Of a stretch of DNA of 64,000 bases, positions 21,401 to 32,599 are shown one piece after another. Origin of the DNA: Aporrectodea caliginosa (lineage: Eukaryota; Annelida; Clitellata; Crassiclitellata; Lumbricidae). The notes beneath the pieces were generated by a model, which saw nothing but the letters and a program-made list of their open reading frames with translations, was not told the origin of the DNA and ran no database searches. The stretch lies in NCBI GenBank assembly GCA_020284085.1, contig JACEVL010000421.1:383339-447338 (forward strand), read 5' to 3'. Position numbers and translations under genes: made by a program. Each line of letters begins with the position of its first letter. Within the stretch, counting starts at the first letter, position 1.

Positions 21401-22021
21401 CCTAAAAAAAAAATGATTATACTTCCCAAATCACATTATATTTATCGTCAGTTAATCATCAACACCATAGGATCAGCATTTCATCATCATCATCATCGTC
21501 ATCATCATTGTAGTAGTCATCGTCGTAGTCACTGTCATCATAGCATCACATCATTTATTCCTTAGCGAGAAAAATTGGTTCAATTGTTTCATGCAATCGC
21601 AAACGTCGTGATCGCTCACCAATTTATAGAATTAGGCCATGACATGAATATATTGTGGCATAGGGTGGCAGTCAAAAAAGTATTCTTTTTATAATGCCAG
21701 GGACATCCCCCAGTTCTGTTCGTATTGGTAGTAAAAACCCATGTGCAAAATCTTTTTAAAATATTCCATTATTTAAGGGTGCCACATCACAACTTAAACT
21801 CTAAAGCAGGCCTTGCTCCAGGTGATGTCCGAGCATCGAAAAAGTTTCCGAACCCCAAAAGTCAACGGTCACAAAATGGACCAATAAATATTTTAATGTG
21901 TTAATGATTTAATCAAACTTATAAGGCTGAATAATGCTCAACAGTACTTTTTAATTCTTCTACTTTTAAGTAAAACAATTTAAGGTCATAGGCCTACTCA
22001 TCCAGTGTCCGTGACCTGAGG
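21401..22021. other. Flank of the Mab-21 relic, with a CAT-rich microsatellite
   Basis: Would be intron sequence of the relic. A TCATCATCATCATCATCGTC tract sits at 21481-21543. No other feature recognised. Confidence 0.5.
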
Positions 22022-22372
22022 GTGAGCATCCTGTCGTTCTCCGAGCACTTCTGGCACTTGACGCACTCATGTTACTATAACCTCAGGCGCCTGAGAGCCA
22101 TCAGGAGATCTGTTTCGCCTTCTGTCTTAACAACCATAGTCCATGCTTTCATCTGCTATCGCATTGACTACTGCAAGTTACTATTTGCTGGGCTTCCCAA
22201 GGAAAGTTTATCCTCCCTTCAGTCGGTTCTGAGTCAGGCTCAGCGCTCGTCTCCCTCGCTACTCCCTCATCTCTACCTACATGACCGATGTTCTACAATG
22301 GCTTCCCGTTGCCTCTCGTATCCAATACAAAGTACTACTTTTAGTCTTAAGAATTCAACAGCATTTGGATAG
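22022..22372 (+). pseudogene. L2/CR1-like LINE reverse transcriptase relic
   Basis: A 116-codon plus frame reads FSEHFWHLTHSCYYNLRRLR, AIRRSVSPSVLTTIVHAFIC, YRIDYCKLLFAGLPKESLSS and LQSVLSQAQR, then decays toward LPVASRIQYK in another frame. This is the segment between the YxDD palm and the C-terminal tail. It is most like the copies at 16217-16744 and 36162-36665 (shared CYY-x-LR-LR, VHAF and DYC-x-x-L-x-GLP). Confidence 0.8.
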
Positions 22373-22499
22373 CACAGTGTGTTTGACGGGTGCGTTATAC
22401 AGGTGTCACAGCATAGACTGTCCTGTGTAAGCTAGAGTTTGGCATTAGTTCGTTGGCCTGTAACAGTTGCCGTGTCTTAACGTTAATCTCGTTTGTATA

Positions 22500-22815
22500 G
22501 TAGGGTGTAGTGAACAAAAATTTGTTTGAGCAAACGTATTCTAATAGTGATCAAAAAAGTTGCCAGTATGTTAGAGTAAGTAGTGTGCAAAATATTTTTA
22601 ATTTTGCTTTATGTCTTCTGCCCCCTCTACCGGCGGTTAAAAATTTGCATGGGAAATTCTGTGGAAACACATCAATGTAATGCATTTTTTTAATTGAACG
22701 GTGGGCGAATCTTTCAGATCGATTCGCCATATCAGATCAGGCAGTTGTGGAAAAATCTGGTGTGATAGGCTACAGGATTGTGGAAATGGTAATGCCCAAT
22801 GAGTGCAGCGACGTC
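22500..22815. mobile_element. Single arm of the foldback element
   Basis: TAGGGTGTAGTGAACAAAAA at 22500 starts a stretch that follows the left arm of 17346-17627 in order (TTGCCAGTATGTTAGAGTAA, TTCTGCC..CTCTACCGGCGG, GGAAATTCTGTGGAAACACA, GATCAGGCAGTTG, GTGTGATAGGCT). The complementary arm is absent. It is either a deletion product or the unduplicated progenitor form. Confidence 0.85.
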
Positions 22816-22984
22816 ATCTCAAGGAACACAATTAGGAGAGAACGAAAGAAGGCCGAAGCTCTGCTAATGCAGGATGTGCCAGTAGGCCTATGACTGTGTT
22901 GATGCCCTTCGCATTTCTTTTAACGGTCGAAAGGACAAAACCCTAGTTCATGAGATGTGAACGGAAAATGGCATCGCAGAGTTC

Positions 22985-23065
22985 ATTCATTCATTTCGGA
23001 AATTTATATAGCGCCTCTTTGAGATGCCTAATCAGAGGCACGCCCCGCCCAGCCACGGCTAACTA
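22985..23065 (-). repeat. 3' tail of an L2-like LINE or SINE
   Basis: CATTCATTCATTTCGGAAAT and TTATATAGCGCCTCTTTGAG followed by AATCAGAGGCACGCC and CCCAGCCACGGC, the complement of the L2-like LINE 3' end. No coding part remains. Confidence 0.8.
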
Positions 23066-23228
23066 TAAAGGACTTAAGCAATTATCATTCACACCAGACG
23101 CGTCGTTAATCGTCAACATTCCACAACAAAGATGGATCCTTCTGAGATGAAACAATCACGTACGAGAAGATAATTATACGGTAAACTAGTTAAAGATTTA
23201 GACAGAGCTTACTGAGTTAAAGACGACT

Positions 23229-23711
23229 TCAAATTGTAGCGACCGTGCCGCCCTCTAGCGGTCGATCGTGATGTTGCGGAAAAGATTTGTCAGGTAAGTC
23301 ATACTTGGAAAGGATTCGAACCTGTGACCGGGCAAAGGAGGAAGTGCGGGGTGCATCTATTTCCTTATCCGGTTTAGGCACTAGCAATTGTTGCAACCAG
23401 GCACTTCGTCTAAGGCCTCCATCTAGCGGTGCTACCGAGTGGTGAGTAGCGGCGCTCTCATCCAATACCAGGGATTTATCATCGGACATATTGTACGCGG
23501 ATTCTGCTGTCTGCAGATCAATGCATGGAGATGCATCCGGGTTCTTGGGCTCCGCAACATCTTTAGCAGTGCTAGGTTTAGCAATCAATAAGTGTAGTTG
23601 GGTCACTACCATAGCTAATATGGCCGCCTGTTCTTCTTGGCGTTTCATTATGGTTTGCCAACATTCATCCTTAACTCTATCACTAGGCAAATACAAGTCT
23701 TCCTCTTCCAT
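23229..23711 (-). CDS. Gag-like open reading frame of an orphan LTR element
   Basis: An intact 160-codon minus frame starting MEEEDLYLPSDRVKDECWQT and continuing KRQEEQAAILAMVVTQLHLL is predicted helical. The rest is polar and charged. I do not recognise a named family. It lies immediately downstream (minus strand) of a region with LTR-like signals at about 23850-24485, so I infer the start of a gag-like protein cut off by truncation. No zinc knuckle, protease or reverse transcriptase follows. A host gene fragment is the alternative. Confidence 0.4.
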   Translation of the reverse strand: MEEEDLYLPSDRVKDECWQTIMKRQEEQAAILAMVVTQLHLLIAKPSTAKDVAEPKNPDASPCIDLQTAESAYNMSDDKSLVLDESAATHHSVAPLDGGLRRSAWLQQLLVPKPDKEIDAPRTSSFARSQVRILSKYDLPDKSFPQHHDRPLEGGTVATI

Positions 23712-23849
23712 TTTAATATATTTAATTACAATATGATTCCAAAATAACTTGATTCGTTTTCACAGACAGCGCCCTCTGACGGGGTAATTAAACTAAGAAT
23801 CAGAGTTCAATCTTACATCAACTTAAATTGTCAACACCTTAAACATTTG

Positions 23850-24485
23850 CGTTATACCAATCAGTATTAATAATCGCTTATACAATCATTGAGATTTGAA
23901 CCCAGGTACAAACAAAGAAACTTTATTATCTAACCTTTATACCAAAAACCGGCAAGAAAAGTTCTTCGTCCTTGCTCACTGTCAATCTTCGCTGTCGGAA
24001 GAACTGTCAGCAATAACGCTGGCACACTCTGGCATCTAACCCACCACCGAAGGCTCAGGGTCGGTTGCGGTTCCAGTGCGTCGCTATTATCTTTTGGCTT
24101 CTCAGTCTTCGATTGGCGCCAAAACCTTTCCCGCCAATTCTAGTACACAACGGGCTGTACTATCGACAGAGGTCCCACTCCTTCAACGATCGGACGCCAA
24201 CTGTAACTGACCTGCCTGCATACAGCGCTCTCGCCTTATATAGCCTTGGGCTGCCGCCAAAACTCGCATGCATCGATGCTCAGCCAAGAATATTGGCGCG
24301 AAACCTGTCCTCAGAAACGGATCAATAATTCCCGCGCTGCTATGGCAGAGATCGCTTACACATTAAAGGAAAGACCGCCAACTTTGCAGCATAGGCAGCA
24401 AAGAGAAAAAAGGCGCCAACCCGTGCCGAGGTTCGGCACAGGATGGGTCGAGTAGAGAGGAGCAAGTAGCCTACATGTACATGTA
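23850..24485 (-). promoter_or_regulatory. Candidate LTR with TATA box and polyadenylation signal
   Basis: On the minus strand GGCTATATAAGGCGAGAGCG (near 24230-24250) looks like a core promoter. About 300 bases downstream AATAAAGTTTCTTTG is a polyadenylation-type signal, and a gag-like frame follows. GGCGCCAA words recur three or four times. No second LTR copy is present in the window, so the boundaries and the LTR identity are inferred. Confidence 0.4.
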
Positions 24486-24954
24486 GAACTTTGCAGACAG
24501 TGAGCGTTCATCACAGTCTATAGATGCTTAGAAGAACTGTCAAGCTATGCGAGCTCTGATTTCTCAGGGTTGCGCCTGAGGTGCATTGACAGGCTCCATA
24601 GCATAGTGTTATCTATTCGAAACTTTCTCTATGCAGCATCTTTGTGCAAATACAGGAGAACATGACTATCATTTTATCAGCCTTTTACATTTGATATTTA
24701 TATAAATCATTTGTGTTATGCTGATGATTACATAAATGGTATTTCAGTAAGGTTTATGTATCGTATTAAGAGTTTTACTACACTACTAGTACTACAGTTA
24801 AACTTAAGCAGCGAACAACTATGGATGAAATGCACAAGGTGACAACGGTGTCACAGTACTCACTAAATTCGATTGGATCGGACGGTTAACCAGTCATTCA
24901 TAAGCTGTACAATTTCGAACCCAGAAGGTTGTCATTTCTTGTATTTGTGCATTT
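24486..24954. other. Gene-poor stretch
   Basis: Nothing recognised. Confidence 0.5.
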
Positions 24955-25240
24955 CAATCAATCAATCAATCAATTTTCGTTTATTCAGAACACCAGGCTG
25001 ACAGAACGCAGCTTGTTAATATTTGACAAACGATACTTTTGACAAACCCATCGTAAAAATCGTCACTCACAAACACCTCTATCGGTAAAAATATATCCAA
25101 ACGCACAAAGAGTATACATAGTAATGGCCTATGTAGGCACATAGCCTTAATTTTTTTACTATATTGAATGTTGAAAAAATTACAACTTACCTTAATCAAT
25201 ATTACAGAATTCAACAGAAATAAAGTCAAGAAGTTGATAC
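24955..25240 (-). repeat. Retroposon 3' end with (AATC)n tail
   Basis: TCAATCAATCAATCAATCAA at 24956-24973 is followed by TTTTCGTTTATTCAGAACAC and GGCTGACAGAACGCAGC. The SINE at 32600-32862 has an equivalent TTCGTTTATTGAAACAAT..GGTTGACAGACCGCAACC, so this is a second minus-strand copy of that 3' end. Confidence 0.65.
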
Positions 25241-25484
25241 ACATTCGTTCAATAGGCTAAAAGTAAAACTCCATAAAGATTCGGTAACTGCAATTCTCTC
25301 GATTCAACTCTCTGAATACGGACGAACACCTGAAATCATGAGCAATTTGATGTCTTACCAGAAAAGGAAAACTTCACTAACTATGAAAGCAAACATTTCT
25401 ATTATAAAGCAGGAAACGTAAGGCACGTTTCAGTTTTCTTTTGGTAGTTGCAACTGCAATTGTTATTGTGGTTTCTGTTGTTGC

Positions 25485-25612
25485 TGTCTTTGTTATTATT
25501 ATTATTATTATCATCATCATCATCATCATCATCATCGTCATCATCATCATCATCATCATCATCGTCATCGTCATCATCATCATCATCGTCATCATCATCA
25601 TCCTCCTCCTCC

Positions 25613-25646
<34 letters not shown>

Positions 25647-25664
25647 CATCATCATCATCGTCAC

Positions 25665-25754
<90 letters not shown>

Positions 25755-25755
25755 T
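25485..25755. repeat. ATC/ATT trinucleotide microsatellite
   Basis: About 270 bases of TCA repeats with interruptions (TCG, TCC). It reads as poly-Asp, poly-Met, poly-Ile or poly-Ser depending on frame. All open frames here are artefacts of the repeat. Confidence 0.97.
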
Positions 25756-25782
25756 TTTTGTCGAGGTATAGGGCCCCAGTGC

Positions 25783-26690
25783 CGGATTAAGGCATAAGTC
25801 AGATGAGCCATGGCTGAGGGGCCAGGGCCCCGCAAGGTTTTGGGGGCCCAAAATCCGGAGAAATTAAATAAAATTGTTGTAGCAAATTCTTCATTTTGTA
25901 TAATTTTAAATAATTTAGCGCTAGTAAATTTTAGTTACTACTTATTGAATACTGACCCTAGTTGCAGATTCACACTCTCAGTTTGTACAGGGGCCCCTAG
26001 TGACCGACGGCAGACGTCAAGGGCTTAAAGCGAAACTGTAATATTTCCCACTGTGTGTCGACCATAATTATTGACAGATTGTTGACACAGTTACCGGGCG
26101 CAAACGGGTGAAAATTCTGAAATTACCTAAATGTAGTATAATGGAACATAATCATGGGCGTCCACATCTTTTAGGGGAGGGGGGGCAAAGAGTTCTATTT
26201 AGGGATCAAAGTTTTGAATTGTTGGGACGAGGACTAATAAAGGTGCGAATGCAACCTATCACGTCACCATCAGTACTCGCTCCCGCAATAATTAGGGGTC
26301 TGGCGCAGATTCGAATAGTCGCCAATGCCTTGGAAGCATTTGACATGATATGGAGTCAGTTGTTAGCGTTCTGGGATCCGTTTTCAGCTATTTCTGAACT
26401 TTTATTTCATACACAAAACTGCTAAAAGTTTCAATGTTTGTATATACCGGTATTGTACATTTTTCAGGTTATCTTGACCAGTTCTGGATAAAAAATAAAA
26501 CTGTGGAAAAAATTATAGCCATTCATTGCTAGAAACCAAGATGATAAGTAATTTTTTTAAATATTTGCAAAATCCGGGGGCGTAAATGATGCTTCCCCCT
26601 CCGGACGCCCATGTTTGGGGCTAGGGTCCCCGGATGTCTTAATCCGGCTCTTGGCTTAGGGCCCCCGGAAGTCTTAATCCGGACCTACCC
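25783..26690. mobile_element. TIR element of ~0.9 kb, copy 1
   Basis: Starts CCGGATTAAGGC and ends GTCTTAATCCGG, inverted to each other. Several GGGCCCC and CCGGATGTCTTAATCCGG words lie near the ends. The interior from 25935 to 26685 is repeated at 55450-56190 at high similarity (GCAGATTCACACTCTCAGT, ACCATCAGTACTCGCTCCCG, ATCATGGGCGTCCA). No coding and no clear target duplication found. Confidence 0.7.
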
Positions 26691-27049
26691 TCAGGAACTT
26701 TAATATTAACTATTGTGAAAAAAATATCCGGAAGGCCCCATTCGTCTATTTCCTGGCTGGCGAAAGTGCCTCTGAACTCCACTGCTTTAAACCGTTGAAT
26801 TGTTAGCTAGAGACGTTGGAATAAAAAAGTTCTTTCCCGTGGGACCTCCGTGACGGTGCAGAGCTTTTGTCCCAGGTCCGAAAGGAAAGTCAGGCATTCG
26901 TTGTTAATCGAGACCAGGGTTTCGAACGCCAGAGGAATGAAAAGTGCGTGGAGGTTAGCTCAATATATTTGTCAATTTTTCGGGCCATCCGGCAGTGTGG
27001 GATGTCTCCGGCAAATAGAAAGCGGCCAGGGTATCTGTTGCGTCCCAAA

Positions 27050-27810
27050 TTATGCATCACCCGACGCGTCAAGGGATGAGGGTAAGATTAAATCGTTCAG
27101 AGATGCGCTTCTACGTAAGCGACCCGGACCGAGCGCGCAGGAGAGCCCGTGATGGCCATCTGCGAACACCGGAGCGCCGCAAATACACCCATGTGGTCCG
27201 TGAAGCTGGACCGGTGGACCCCAGTTGCAATAACACCGCCACCCTGACCGACTCGTCATCCAGCCTGATCCCGCAGCTGATGACGGGGAGGGTCAGCAGC
27301 CAATCCCCCGCATGTGGGGTTGCCATAAGGCGTGCTTGATTTGTTGGATCGTGGATCCTGGCGTGTAGCCCAGAAACGACCTTGTCCATAAGGGGTTTGT
27401 CCCATGATGACTGTCTATGGGCGAGACCGCTTTCTAGACATTGCGCTGCACTAGCCTTACGCCATCTGGCCAGCAGCACCTAGAGTTGTGGGCTGCGTCT
27501 CCCAGCATGGTGGACTGAAGCAGATCGGTGCTCCCAGCTGATGCGGGAAAGGCGGGAAGTGCCAGCGATGTCACCGATCGAATTCCCAGAGGGGCCTCAA
27601 GAGCGTAGCATCCTGGGGGCTGGGCCTTGTGAAGAGAACCAGTGGGTGGTTATCCTCTGCAATGCAATGAGAAGTCGAGACTATCTCGCATTTTCAGCGG
27701 TTGAGTTGTAAACCGAGATCTTTGCATTTCAGCTCCAATTGTGTCACTTGATTGGCCATCACTTGCGCTCCCCCAGATGTGAGATCATTATAGAAAACCC
27801 TAAGTGAGCG
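27050..27810 (-). pseudogene. LINE reverse transcriptase relic with degenerate YxDD box
   Basis: The minus frames, with breaks, run VFYNDLTSGGAQVMANQVTQ, LGLQLNR, KCEIVST, then ATPHAGDWLLTLPVISCGIR, LDDESVRVAV and, after a shift, CICGAPVFADGHHGLSC and ASLNDLI. The order (YxDD palm box, thumb, WL-x-x-LP-x-SxGLR-LDD, a Cys/His-rich segment, LNDLI) is that of a LINE-type protein common in marine invertebrates. The palm box that should read Y-x-D-D is FYND, so one catalytic acid is lost. Stops and frameshifts confirm decay. Confidence 0.65.
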
Positions 27811-27839
27811 GAGACGACATCAGCCAAAATGGGCTGAAG

Positions 27840-27884
27840 GGGTAGTAGTAGTAGTAGTAATAGTAATAGTAGTAGCAGCAGCAT

Positions 27885-27920
<36 letters not shown>

Positions 27921-27935
27921 CAGTAGCAGCAGTAT
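27840..27935. repeat. AGT/AGC trinucleotide microsatellite
   Basis: GTAGTAGTAGTAATAGTAAT passes into CAGCAGCAGCAGCAGCAGCA and back to AGTAGCAGTAGCAGC. Confidence 0.95.
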
Positions 27936-28769
27936 AATATTCCCTTACGGGAGCTATGCAGGTTTACAATGCGCAAGTTAATAAAACTAGTTGTAGCTCG
28001 GCTGTAGTAATTTATATCATAGTAGGAGCAATGAGGTAAGGTCTAGTGAGGGCATACGAGGCAGAGGCTGAACTGGCAGCCAGGCGGAAATGATGTAAAA
28101 GATATCGGATGCAGGTCAACAATCCACAAAAACTTTGCCTTAATTACTGCTTAAGGAAGGGCATGGTGTAACGCGCACTTTATAATGTCTCCTACTGTGA
28201 ATAATGTATATGGTCCCCGCAAGGAATACCCAAACTATTCCCTGACGCCTGCACTGCATGTAATAAACAACTCACAGTAGGTCCTATTATGTGCGTGGAA
28301 TTGGACTTTAGATTATTTCTTCTAATGCAGCAAGTTTAATTAGGTTCGGAGATTTCTGTGACTAGAATTACTTGTATCTCTATTGGGGTCAGTGCTGACC
28401 GTTCTAATTGTAATTAGGGATAAGGTAAGATTAAATTTGCACTCTGCTAATTGATGTACTTCTTGACTATTATTAACTTCGAAGCCATCTAACCTCGTTT
28501 ACAGCGCTTTGCAAGATAAGCTTACACAAACGGCGATTTTGAAGTGTCTCACTAACTACTAATTCATTAGCAAGAGTAATTACCATCGCTAAATATTATA
28601 GGGCTTAGAAATAAAACTTTCTGAACCTGTTGATTGTTGGCAGATATTTTCAATTGTGAAGTGTGATTTCTCAGGTGCAGGATATCATCTCAACGCACTA
28701 TGTGTTTAACCTTCGCAGGACCAAAACATTTTACGATACGTCGAGGTCCAAGCGGGATAATTTTTACCC
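27936..28769. other. Gene-poor stretch
   Basis: No recognised coding, RNA or repeat signal before the satellite block. Confidence 0.5.
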
Positions 28770-30525
28770 CACCAAAATTTGTAATATCTCAGCTCACAGG
28801 TAAGCTACAATAACAAATGAAGTATCGAATTTAATAGTGTCAAGGTCAAGGAATCCATTTCTTGTAGTGCCAATAGGGTGCAAGTGTTACTTTCCAAGAT
28901 GGCGGCCAATATGGCCGCCAAAACACAAAAAAATGTATATCTCAGCTCATAGTTAAGTTACCATAAAAAATAGAATGTCTAATTAAATAGATTCAAGGTC
29001 ACTGAATCGATTTATTGCAGTGCCAGTAGTGTGCGAGTGTTACTTTCCAAGATGGCGGCCAATATGGCCGCCATAAAACACAAAATGCATATCTCAGCTC
29101 ATAGGCAAGCTACAGCAACAAATGAAGTGTCGAATTTAATAGTTTCAAGGCCAAGGATACCATTTTTCGTAGTGCCAATAGTGTGGGAGTGTTATTTTCC
29201 AAGATGGCGGCCAATATGGCCGCTTAAACAAATGAATGTCTATCTCAGCTTATAGGTAGGCTACCATAACAAATAGAGTGTCTAATTAAATAGATTCGAG
29301 GTCACCGAATCGATTTATTGCAGTGCCAATAGTGTGCGAGTGTTACTTTCCAAGATGGCGGCCAATATGGCCGCCATAACACACAAAATGCATATCTCAG
29401 CTCATAGGCAAGCTACAGTAACAAATGAAGCGTCGAATTTAATAATTTTAAGGTCAGTCAATCGATTTTTCATAGTAGCAATAGTGTAGGAATGCTACTA
29501 TCCAAGATGTCGGACAACATGGCCGCCAAAACACAAAAATACGTATATCTCAGATCAAAATAAGCTACAATAACAAATGAAGGATCAAATTTAATAGTTT
29601 CAAGATCAAGAAATCGATTTCTCGTAGTTGCAATAGTGCTAGATTGATACTAATCAAAATGGCGGCCAATATGGCCGCCAAAACAAAATATTTATGTCTC
29701 ACCTCATAGGTAAGCTACCGTAAGAAATGAAGTGTCGAATTTAATAGTTTCAAGATCAAGGAATCCATTTCTCGTAGTGCCAATAGTGTGCGAGTGTTTC
29801 TTTCCAAGATGGCGGCCAATATGGCCGCCAAAATACAGATATAAATATCTTAGCTGATAGATAAGCTACGATAGCAAATGAAGTGTCAAATTTTATAATT
29901 TCAAGGTCAAGCAGTCGTTTTTTCGTAGTATCAAAAGTTTCGGGATGATACTATCCAAGATGGCACCAATGTGGCTGCAGAAACAAAACATGCATATTTC
30001 AGCTTTAAGTTTAGCTGAAATTAACAAAAGAAGTGTCAAATTTAATACATTGAAGATCATCGTATCGATTTCTCGTAGTGGCAATAGTATGGGAGCGTTA
30101 TTATCCAAGGAGAGCGTCCATTATGGCCGCCAAAAGCAAAATATGAGCTGAGATATACAAATTTCTGTGTGTCGGCGCCATATTGACCGCCATCTTGAAA
30201 AATAACACTCACTCACTATTGTCACTACGATAAGTCAATTCCTTGACCTTGAATATACTCAATTTGACACTTTCACTTGTTAATGTATCTTACCTGTGAG
30301 CCGCTGAGATACATAGTTTTGTGTTTTAGCGGTTACATTGGCCGCCATCTTGGATATTAACACTCTCATACTATTGCCGCTACGACAGATCGAATCCCTC
30401 GACCTTAGTAAAATACTGAATTCGACAACTTCGCTTGTTATTATAGCTTGTCGATGAGCTGGGATATGCATATTTTGTGTTTTGGCGCTTATTACGCATC
30501 TTGGAAAAAGACTTCCACAATTGTT
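28770..30525. repeat. ~152-bp satellite array with an orientation switch
   Basis: Nine direct units, recognised by CCAAGATGGCGGCCAATATG near 28898, 29048, 29200, 29353, 29503, 29658, 29808, 29959 and 30107 (spacing 148-155). Each also carries ATCTCAGCTCATAGGTAAGC, ACAAATGAAGTGTCGAATTT and TCGTAGTGCCAATAGTGT. Three more units from about 30150 onward are inverted (GGCCGCCATCTTGGATATTA). The units have diverged, so the array is not recent. Frames of up to 74 codons across it are repeat readings. Confidence 0.93.
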
Positions 30526-30559
30526 ACTATCAATTAATTTTGCATATTCAACACTTTAT

Positions 30560-31420
30560 TTATGATTTTAAGTTACTTTTGATCTTTTATTATTTAAAAA
30601 TATTTTTTTCCGACTAAAAATGACCTATAACATAAAAATGTGACATGATGGAATTTTTTACAGCCCAGATCTTAAATCAGCAGCCAAAAATTAATGAAAG
30701 GCAGCCAACACAGTTTATGTTATAAAAACTTTCTATAATAATTATGAGCAATTAACGAATCTCTACAAAAAATGACATTTATTTGACTAAAATTGACCTA
30801 TGACATAAAAAATGTGACATGATGGAATTTTTTACAGCCCAGGTCTGAAATCAGTATCCAAGAATTAATGAAAGGCAACCAACACAGTTAATGTTATAGA
30901 AACTTTCTTTAATAATTTTGAGCAATTAGCGAATTTCTACAAAAATGACATTTATTTGACTAAAAATGACCTATAACATAAAAATGTGACATGATGGAAT
31001 TTTTACAGCCCAGATCTGAAATCAGCAGCCAAAAATTAATGAAAGGCAGCCAACACAGTTAATGTTATAGACACTTTCTATAATAATTATGAGCAATTAA
31101 AGAATCTCTACAAAAATGACATTTATTTGACTAAAGATTACCTTATAAAAAAAAATGTGACATGATGGAATTTTTTACAACCCAGATCTGAAATCAGCAG
31201 CCGAAAATGAGTAAAAGGCAGCCAACACAGTTCATGTTATAAAAAAACCTTTTATAATATGACCAATTGAAAATCTCTACAAAAATGACATTTATTTGAC
31301 TAAAAATGACCTATAACAAGAAAATGTGACGTGGTGTCCTTTTTTACAGCTCAGATCTGAAATCAGCATAAAAAAATGAGTAGAAGGCAGCCAACATAAC
31401 GCATGTTGCCGAAACCTTGT
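30560..31420. repeat. ~172-bp satellite array, five units
   Basis: Units are marked by AAATGTGACATGATGGAATT at about 30636, 30810, 30982, 31153 and 31322 (spacing 169-174). Each also has CAGCCCAGATCTGAAATCAG, AAAGGCAGCCAACACAGTT and CTCTACAAAAATGACATTTA. Sequence is unrelated to the adjoining 152-bp satellite. Confidence 0.93.
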
Positions 31421-31797
31421 TGACTTGTGTTATTTAAGAAACTGAGATGCCCATTGGGCAGAAATTCTTCCTTGTAGTAGTTGCAGACTTGTGGCATGGT
31501 TTCGTTGATTGTACTGTCTCAGTGGACACTGTCACAGCTTTAATAAGAAAGAGCTTTAGGAAAGCTGTGCTATTAAATTTTCCAGGTTAACTCCACTTTA
31601 TTTTCCTTAAGAATCTTCTCCATGACCTTGCACGCAACACTGAAGTCTGATCTTGCAAAACAAAGCAGAAATCGCCTTAATAACAGAAACGTGGTTGCAT
31701 AATATGCATCTCAACCAGGACATTTAACTGAAGAATGCTAATTTTATTAGTCATGACATGCTCAAGAGGAAAGCTGGTGAGTTTGTGACTATGTACA
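31421..31797. other. Gene-poor stretch
   Basis: Nothing recognised. Confidence 0.5.
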
Positions 31798-32140
31798 TAA
31801 CAGTATTAATTTTTCGGTCCTAAATTGGTTGGTTAAACAGTATTAATTTTTCGGTACTAAATTGGTTGGTTGAAGTCAAACATGCCTGACCAATTAGAAG
31901 CTCTGAAGTTTCATGGTCTGTTCGATAGTAGTAAGAGATTCTTATGATTTCATGCATTTATCACCCAATCCGTGCTGGGTAGTACTTGAAATACAAAGTA
32001 TTTGAAATACTATTTGAAATACATTGAAGGTATTATATATTTGTATTTCAAATACATTCAAAATTATGTATTTTCTATTTTTATTTCAAATACTTGTCAG
32101 AGTGTTTTGTATTTGGAATATCAAATATATACTTTACAGT
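31798..32140. repeat. 38-bp duplication and TTTGAAATAC-rich segment
   Basis: ACAGTATTAATTTTTCGGT..TAAATTGGTTGGTT occurs twice (about 31800 and 31838). From 31985 to 32140 the words TTTGAAATAC and GTATTTCAAATAC recur in both orientations. This resembles the subterminal repeats of some DNA transposons, but no paired ends were found. Confidence 0.6.
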
Positions 32141-32224
32141 TTAAAAAATAGTCCAATAGTCAGTATTAGGTTGATATGGAAAACACTAAAATCAGTTGAG
32201 TACAGCACTGAACACAACAGCACT

Positions 32225-32480
32225 TAAAGGCATAGAATTAGACTTCGCTGAGGAAGCTGACATGTTGGTTATGAAACTACTTGCCATAGCAATTGACAAG
32301 ATATTTGTTTCCTTAACCAGAAGATGTGCATGCAAGTCATTAGAGCACAATCACCATTCATTGATTTCTTGTTTCTAAATGCATGCTTAATTTCTACTTT
32401 TGCACGCCTTCTGGCCTCATGTATTTGTCCATGGCTGTTTCTCTTGTATGCTTTCAACAGGTCGTGCATGAGCAGTTAGG
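32225..32480 (-). pseudogene. LINE fragment, linker between endonuclease and reverse transcriptase
   Basis: The minus frame HDLLKAYKRNSHGQIHEARR, RAKVEIKHAFRNKKSMN and a TCTAATGACTTGCATGCACA nucleotide match with 33220-33240 (plus strand) show it is the same LINE family as 32920-34760 but opposite in direction. The fragment is short and frameshifted. Confidence 0.6.
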
Positions 32481-32599
32481 AATTTGTTCTTTATGTCAAT
32501 GAGCTCACCATATCAATAATGCTAATTATTATAGTCAGATGCTGTGGTCTTCATAAAGCGTTCATCTGAGGCTTGATATAAGTTATATGCATTCATATT

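Noticed and set aside
25377..25851. Poly-Asp, poly-Met, poly-Ile and poly-Ser frames up to 152 codons
   Set aside because: All arise from the TCA trinucleotide repeat on both strands.
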